Shown here: one piece after another, positions 57,852-64,000 of the stretch
Layout of the letters: each line of letters starts with the position of its first letter
Position numbering within the stretch: position 1 is the stretch's first letter
Source of the DNA: Penelope pileata
Lineage: Eukaryota; Chordata; Aves; Galliformes; Cracidae
DNA length: 64,000 bases
Assembly: GCA_013396635.1 (NCBI GenBank)
Contig: WBMW01003830.1
Coordinates: 1,834,980-1,898,979 of the forward strand
Reading direction: 5' to 3'
The notes under the pieces: model-generated
Database searches by the model: none
Seen by the model: the letters and a program-made list of their open reading frames with translations, nothing else
Told to the model about the DNA's origin: nothing
Program-made: the position numbers and the translations under genes

Positions 57852-58940
57852 CTGGAAAAGGAAAAATAAGAAAAAATAAGAAAAAAATAAGAAAAAAACA
57901 AATGAATTTTAAACAAAAAAGGTCAGGAAAAGCCTAATGAACATGGCAAGTCATGTTTCTAAAGACAACAGGTAACTTTAAAAAATAATTACAAAAACTG
58001 AGGAAAAAAAAAAACAATGGGATCCTGTGGAGGTTGAAGGTAGGATTCAAAGGAATATTTTAGCACATGCAAGTAGGTAGACAGCAATGTTTTGCACCTA
58101 CTGAAGTCTGAGCAGCAACAAGGGAAGGAGTTGGGTAGAAGAAACTTAAAGCCAGAGTCAAAAGCAAGCATCATGCAGACATGCTGCTGTTATTAACAGC
58201 TATTATTGGAACTAATAATTAAGCAAATAAGTCATTATTACTTTAGGTATGTACATGTACTTCAACTATTATCCACAATCTAACTCATGGCAAGTCCCTT
58301 AGAAAAGCAACTCAAGTTTTTATCAGACTCTGTCCAATTGATCTGTAAGTCACCTGATCAGATTGACTGGTATTGAACTTCGTAAGAATAGGATGTAGAG
58401 CAGACAGGCAGCCAGGGAGTAAAAACATTGAGTTACTCACTGTCCCACTGGGCCTTGCACATGAACACATGGTATGAACAAAGAGCTAAGTCTAACAGAC
58501 TCATTTGCAATATTGATCAGTATCAATAAATCATGAGTCAAAGATGATAGCAGCGTGCCAAATATTAATTACAATACTCTCTCTCTTCTAGAAACAAACT
58601 TATGAGACAGTGAAGCTAAAGGCTCTTGTAATGACTGTTCCATAAGAGTAAAAGACGGGAGCCAGCCAGAAAGGAATGCTAACAACACTTGAAAAGAATT
58701 AAAAAACAGAAACATGTTAGACTGCTCACCATCCTCATCTGTTGGAGTGGGGAGTCCATGATGCACCTCCAAGCACCTACAGTGAATTAGGTTAACATTT
58801 CTGCAAACATGGAAAGGATGGCAAACTTCTTGCTGGTCTAATTTCTTCTTGAAATCTGCCTAAGTCTGGGCAAAATCAGGCTGAATGTGCCAATACTGAA
58901 CTTAACCCAAGCAGATCTCTAGGATGAAAGAATGACTCAC
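57852..58940 (-). other. WDFY4: WDFY4 intron w3/w4
   Basis: Intron of 1.1 kb. An AAAATAAG-type run lies at 57860-57900 beside the w4 acceptor. The minus-strand open frame at 58569-58772 could mimic an exon but is not needed for phase. Confidence 0.8.
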
Positions 58941-59089
58941 CTGGACAAGCAATGCCGTGTACAGTAGACCTCTTCTAGAGGGGATAATACAAAGCACTCA
59001 CAGATGTAGAAGTGCTCTTTGCCAAAGAGCAGCACTCCTTCCAAAGCTGTATGTCCTTGCACAACTGCCACAGAGCACTTGAATGTGAC
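58941..59089 (-). CDS. WDFY4: WDFY4 exon w3 (start of PH-like domain)
   Basis: 149 bases, acceptor CATGCTAG, donor TCCAG|GTGAGT. It encodes VTFKCSVAVVQGHTALEGVL, LFGKEHFYICECFVLSPLEE and VYCTRHCLS. VTFKC-VA-V-GH--EGVLLFGK-HFYIC matches the first strands of the PH-like domain of WDFY4. Confidence 0.95.
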
Positions 59090-60311
59090 CTAGCATGGAA
59101 GCAAGCATAATGAAGTCAGGACTGGGTACACAAAAGACAGGGACAGCAAGGAACACGACCCAGTGATGCAGAAGGACGTGTTTGTACCAAAACAGCCACT
59201 ATCTTGATTAGCAAGTCTATAGGAATGCAGCCACAAAATCACTAAAAAATCGACAGTGCGTGCCTCTCTGGCACTAGAAGTGGGAAAGTCTGATATCCTT
59301 CCCTCCCATTAAATCTGCCCCTTCCCCATCTATCTGGGACTGCATTCAACAACGTCAGTATAGAGCATAAGAGGCTTGCAAATGCTGCAGAAGACAGGAC
59401 CACAAACCCTTGTCAGTAATGGTGACACTACAAGGGCACAGAGTTGAAGCACTGAGGAAATAAGTGGTTTACATAAAAACAGTGGCATGTAACAAATATT
59501 TGTATATTCAGAGTACAGAGAAAAGGCAAATACTTTTGAAAATGAAAACTACACTTAAAAAACCCTCCAAGCAGATTTCAGGAAGCAATAAGCAAGGAAA
59601 GGATCTAATACCCTTGGGTATTTATCTCTTCTTGGCCAGATGAATCAGCACAGAATAGAAATCTGAGTAACACAACTCCTTGCATTGGCAATTTTCCTTC
59701 CTATATTATCCAGGATGCCATTCAGAATATTCTAGGCTATGAATCTAGTTGCCATAAAGATTAATTTAAACATTCCAGAATAGCTAAAAAGCCTCCCTTG
59801 GCATCCAAAGATTCACTTCCTTTTCCTTCTTCCAGAGCAAAATAAATTGACTCTTAAAATAGGTGAATCTCTAACCCACAATTAAGATGTGTTGGGAATT
59901 TTTCAATAAAATAGTTCTTCAGTATATGCCAGTTTATAGAAAGTTTTCTTGGGAATTGATCAGTTCTGATAAAGAAAAAATCCTTTCATATGGAACACTT
60001 CTTAAGGCTGAGAGATGATGCAGAAAAAACAGACCAACACAGAGACCAGAAGAACCTAACAATTTGGAAAAATGCATGGGCTATTGGAAACTTAAGCACA
60101 AGTTCTGATTTTAAATAAAGCAGTACTACAGTGCAAGGAATTTTTCTAACATTTAGAGGCAAGATGCTTCTTAGGTATGTTGTTCCTTTGTTTTTGGTGT
60201 GTGTCTTGATTCAATCTTATATACGTATATATATGTATATATATTCAGCTCAACAAGAGTAAACACTCTACTGGCTAACATAGTCAGCTGAGAGGATCAA
60301 GGTCAACTCAC
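59090..60311 (-). other. WDFY4: WDFY4 intron w2/w3
   Basis: Intron of 1.2 kb if w2 is correct; it includes a TA-rich microsatellite at 60218-60243. No other feature. Confidence 0.65.
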
Positions 60312-60352
60312 TGCTATACCAAGTTTGGACCAGACCTTTGGACCAGCGTCTC
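60312..60352 (-). CDS. WDFY4: probable WDFY4 exon w2 (41-base microexon)
   Basis: Acceptor GGAATGTAG and a strong donor GCA|GTGAGT frame 41 bases encoding (x)DAGPKVWSKLGIA. The two leading bases and phase-0 end fit exactly between w1 (phase 1 end) and w3 (phase 0 start), giving MG|DAGPKVWSKLGIA|VTFKC. Its size is small, so chance is possible; family identity of this stretch was not recalled with confidence. Confidence 0.6.
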
Positions 60353-63300
60353 CTACATTCCCAATGAAGAATGTAGGAGCTAATCACTGACATATTAGCA
60401 CACTCACAGGTGAAGCCTTTATCTATTTGCAAAAAATCCCTTTATGATATTCCGTAACAGTAACTTTTCCCAAAACTTTCAAACACTAATGTTTTCTTAC
60501 TTGCCAAAACAGCAGCTTGCTGCTGAGCTACCCCTGTAAACCAACACAACCCTGAAGTACAAATAATCCAGAAATGAGTTTAACATTTTGCAAGCTAAGC
60601 CCATCCTAAACTGCAAGGACAATACAGCTGCACACAGAGGGAATAGATCTGAGAAATATTTACATTAATTTTGCTGGTTCCGAAATCAATTACAATCAAA
60701 TACATTTACAAGAATTTTTTTTTTTTAAGAAAACTGATTGATAAGCATGAGAACTATCACAAAGTATTTCATTCGAAGTCTCAATGATCTGATCCCTACC
60801 AAACTTCATCAGAACAAGGGTACTATATTACTTTTTGCACATGCAAAAATGGGCCAGAAATAGCATTGGTTCTAGTATATCACGTGAAGTCTCCGTATTA
60901 TTGTGATGAATAGATTATAATGTAGAATAGGTCTGGTTCTCTAGAGCCTGCAATGTTTCTGCTTAGCTTTCTGACTCTTATGTCACTATTTCTAGAAGCC
61001 AGGCTACAGACTTCCTTGTCCCTATCCAAAAATGCACATAGGCTGACTCAGGTCAGCTGAAACAGACCTACACCATTATATAAGCTTTCACTCTTGGATA
61101 TCTATGATTCTATGTCACTGTAAATTGGTGAAACCATAAAGTTTCATTTTGAAATTCAATTCAAAACTGTACGAAAATGGAAAGATGCAAGAATTCAAAA
61201 TGGTGATTACCATTTTGATCAATATTTAAAATCAACATAAATAATAAATAAATTTGTAAATAATTCAAATAAAATCTTGCATCTACATTTAAAACATTTT
61301 TACTGAAAAGCAATTGTTTTTACCAACAAAATGGAGGGAGTTCATTTTAAAATCATTTGTGTAGGAATAGAAGGATGGTTTCATTCTGTAGTAAAAACAA
61401 CTAGAAGATTCCTATGAGCAATTTTTAAAGAAAATCCCTTCTCTCTTTCCCTTTCCTCTCCAAATTATTTTTAGGAGGAACATAGCATTTTCAGTCACTT
61501 CTGCAGATCTCACAGGAATGCCTCTCTCCACAGTGATATGCCACCACAGAACTCTGGAGTGCCCACGTGTGCACGTACCATTGCATGGTTAGAGGCATGT
61601 ATGCTTGCACTGAGAGTGCTGAGGAATTCACATTAGTGAACCACATGGTTTCCTAAAGTAATTGTATAGCAGAAAGATTGCTTCTTCCCAAATGGAAGGT
61701 AACTGAATAATGAAACATCAGATAGTTGTGTAAAATTGCTAAATGGACACAAAGTTGAAATCCAGACCTCAAAGACATCTACCTCAGCAAATCCAGCACT
61801 TTGTTCCACGTGAAAGAGCCATCTGACTAATTTACTAACTCTGTTTTATTATTTTGTTCTGTTGCATATATGGTTCTCATGGGCCTCTGAGAAGACAGCA
61901 GAAGGAAGGGACAGAAAGAAGTGGAGTAGGTAAAGGAGATTCTCAAGCAGGTCTTGGCATGAAAGCAAAGCGAAATGGGTAGGGAGAAAAAGGTAGACCA
62001 AAAACGGAGAAGGAAGGGAGAAGAAAAACAGCAAAGAAAAACAAGGGAAAGTTTGACTTACAGCTCTGATCCCCCTCATGTGGAACAGCAAAGAGCCAAC
62101 AGGAATGGGGATATGGGACAACTCAAACCACAAATACGTAATTAAGTATCGTGTAGGGTAAAGCCCAGGAAAATGTTGGGTCAGTGCCAAAATTGTACAG
62201 CTTGATGTAGGACTAATATACCAATGAAGCTAAATGCACCTCTCCTATTTATGTCTTAGCTCAATCCGAATACCAGTGTAAGACATCAGGCACAGCAAGT
62301 TGACTCTAACCGTAGAGTTACAGGAATCAGGTAAAATATTCCAGTGAAAGCCCTTTGGCTGTATGTATGGCATGAAACTACATGCTGGCCAGAACAGGAT
62401 AGGAGTCAAAGCAGCTGCTAGAAAGCAGCAGAAATTAAACAAGAAAGGCTATCAGGGAAGACCCAGGCAGAATCATGAGACTCTGAAAACTGAGACTCTG
62501 ACGCTGAAAACCCTAGAAGAACTGCAGCATAGACTAGATAATTTGTAGCAGTCAACAAGGGTAAAACTACAGACAATTCCTGGAGCTTTATCCGGGATCA
62601 GGACTGCACAATGTGCAAGGAGGAAGGTCTGCAGGTCAGCCTGAGAGTCTCAGAGCTGTACCGAAAACACTGCCCAAGTGAGAAATTCAGACTAGAGATG
62701 ACAGATCATGTGTGTGTGTTTGGGAGGTACACAGATTGCAAAAGGGGCCTGCACACAATCACTACCATGGTCTGGCACAAATAACCACTTCATCTAGGGC
62801 AGGCTGGGGCACGTTAGCAGGCCTTGAAGGGGAAAAAGCATGTACCTCTCCTTCTTAAGCCTAGAAGTCTAAGCCTAAGTACACTTTGCCTTCTGTACTG
62901 TCAAACCACTAACGGTCACTGGTGGCAAATATTTCTTCATTTCATGTTAACACCTCCAGTGGTATTAAATACATTTGCACTGTTAGAAATAGTAGAGTCC
63001 CTGGGCTGAGTCTCTTCTTCTCATTTGGAGAACAGGGCTCATTTTTATTCCAGTTAAGTAATACAGATCTGACAAAGAGGTGTGCTACAGAACCCCCACC
63101 AGGACAGCCTTGTACCTACAAGACTCGTGTCAAAGCATCAGGCAGCTTGAAATTACCACAGATTAAATAAAAACTCTTCTATCAAAACAGAATAGAATCC
63201 AGCTCACCAGCTACTAGAATCATTAATCAATGACGCAAAGTTGACATAAAATAATTGAATAATTACCTTCTAAGTTATTGCCTAAAGCTCTGCATCTCTT

Positions 63301-63669
63301 GATTGCTCTGTTCACTCATATGTACAAAAGAATTAAAGCTAAAGGCATGTTGTTTTGTGTGCGTGTGTTGGGGGAGATGTCTCTCCCTTTTTCTTGTTTT
63401 TCAGAAGAGCTATTTGTAAATGCATCCAGTCGCATTTAAACAAACAGCAATAAAACCACACCTGCTCTGTAGTTCAGGAGTCAGGTTTCCAAAGGAATTA
63501 CATGGCTGAAGATACAAACAGTCTGTTACAAAACACTGGTTACAAAAACACTGGACAGAGTTTGCTATCTATTCCTACAGACCCTGGCAGTGTTATTATT
63601 GCCCTTCCAGGGAAAAATACAATGCAAAGAAACTAAATTCACAGAACCCTGTCAACGGAACACACTTAC
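60353..63669 (-). other. WDFY4: WDFY4 intron w1/w2
   Basis: Intron of 3.3 kb if both flanking exons are right. Several weak splice-like open segments exist (for example near 61575 and 62060) but none has a good acceptor and donor together. A further missed exon cannot be excluded. Confidence 0.55.
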
Positions 63670-63766
63670 CCATGCTACAGAATTTCCAGAGTACAGCATT
63701 TTTATAGCATGAGGACAAAAGAATGGCTACTCCAAGCCAGTTCAGAGATCCATCTAAACAACTCTC
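63670..63766 (-). CDS. WDFY4: probable WDFY4 exon w1
   Basis: A pyrimidine-rich acceptor ending TGTGCAG and a strong donor CATGG|GTAAGTG bound 97 bases that are open in only one frame, ESCLDGSLNWLGVAILLSSC followed by YKNAVLWKFCSM. It ends with one base of a glycine codon, matching w2. I cannot match this peptide to a remembered part of WDFY4, so it rests on splice signals and phase alone. Confidence 0.5.
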
Positions 63767-64000
63767 CTGCACATTAGAAGCTTAAGGAAAGACCATAAGA
63801 AACATGATAGATTTGGCATATTTGTCCCTCTTCGTGTATCTTCTCAGCTATCAGTGGCTTAGGGACATCCTGAAGCCCCTTCTTCCTCTTTAATATCACA
63901 TCTTGTATTTCCCTATAAACACAGCCATCTCTAATCACTTGTTCGGATATGAAAACCGTAGATATATAGTATTTCTATCTGTTCTGTTGAGTATCAGGGT
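63767..64000 (-). other. WDFY4: WDFY4 intron upstream of w1
   Basis: Intron-like sequence up to the right edge, with no exon seen. The N-terminal two thirds of WDFY4 should continue to the right. Confidence 0.6.

Larger units (their letters stand above)
14873..64000 (-). other. WDFY4: WDFY4 gene span (C-terminal part; continues beyond the right edge)
   Basis: WDFY4 is a very large BEACH-family protein (over 3,000 residues in mammals) known for a role in cross-presentation by type 1 dendritic cells; its relatives act in membrane traffic and autophagy. On the minus strand I read 19 exons from 59089 to 15233. Each is bounded by AG/GT and their phases chain without a break (2,364 bases, 787 codons plus stop). 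Two probable exons upstream at 60312-60352 and 63670-63766 also join in phase, giving 833 codons in all. Domain order is PH-like (58941-54375), BEACH (43691-29870) and WD40 repeats (28923-15233). Motifs such as FQTLNLSNP, PEFFYLPEFL, IDLIFGHKQ and GFISNFGQIPKQLF are typical of the WDFY3/WDFY4 group. The sequence ends soon after the last WD repeat, without the FYVE finger of WDFY3, which points to WDFY4. Exon numbers w1-w21 below are local to this window. Confidence 0.93.

Noticed and set aside
58569..58772. Minus-strand frame between w3 and w4 with a GT after DEDG
   Set aside because: w3 and w4 join in phase as CLS|ISDPF, as expected for the PH-like domain; inserting this would break the domain.
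61849..62190. Minus-strand frame ending in a strong donor (GAGCT|GTAAGT)
   Set aside because: No usable acceptor precedes it and its translation shows no family match; treated as a decoy donor.
1..64000. Endogenous retrovirus, CRISPR array, tRNA or rRNA genes
   Set aside because: I found no LTR pairs, gag/pol motifs other than the CR1 reverse transcriptase, no spaced direct-repeat array and no tRNA-like fold; the 29-bp triplication has no spacers.

Overview
The window is vertebrate nuclear DNA, almost certainly from a bird. It has small split exons with GT/AG borders in AT-rich introns, and all recognisable interspersed repeats are CR1 retroposons with the avian 3' end (short ATTCTRTG-type repeats). 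I cannot name the species; a chicken-like bird fits. Gene names rest on my recall of the vertebrate protein families, not on a search.

Three genes are present. (1) The last coding exon of VSTM4 (+ strand, 3946-4071) ends an Ig-type receptor whose body lies left of the window. (2) WDFY4 (- strand) fills about 14.9-64 kb. I could read 19 exons (59089 down to the stop at 15233-15235) that join in one uninterrupted frame of 787 codons plus stop, and two further probable exons upstream (63670-63766 and 60312-60352) that also join in phase. Together they encode the C-terminal third of this very large protein: PH-like domain, BEACH domain and WD40 repeats. The N-terminal exons lie right of the window. 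(3) LRRC18 (+ strand, 51639-52427) is a single-exon leucine-rich-repeat gene lying antisense inside the 10.7-kb WDFY4 intron that separates the PH-domain exons from the BEACH exons. Gene order and orientation (VSTM4 and WDFY4 converging tail to tail, LRRC18 nested) match the mammalian arrangement.

Layout: 1-3945 VSTM4 intron; 3946 to about 7 kb VSTM4 end and probable 3' UTR; about 7-14.9 kb intergenic with one CR1 fragment; 14.9-30.7 kb WDFY4 WD40 and end-of-BEACH exons; 33.7-43.7 kb BEACH exons, interrupted by a 2-kb CR1 with an intact reverse-transcriptase frame (37243-39276, antisense to the host gene); 43.7-54.4 kb intron holding LRRC18; 54.4-59.1 kb PH-like exons; 59.1-64 kb upstream introns and two probable small exons.

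No new system of the operon or defence-island type is present. The points most worth checking are: the WDFY4 gene model, including two microexons and an apparent 3' splice-site shift; the ITIM/ITSM-like pair in the VSTM4 tail; the intact CR1 reverse-transcriptase frame with a 29-bp triplication at its 5' junction; and a CR1 insertion only 38 bp from a BEACH-exon splice donor.
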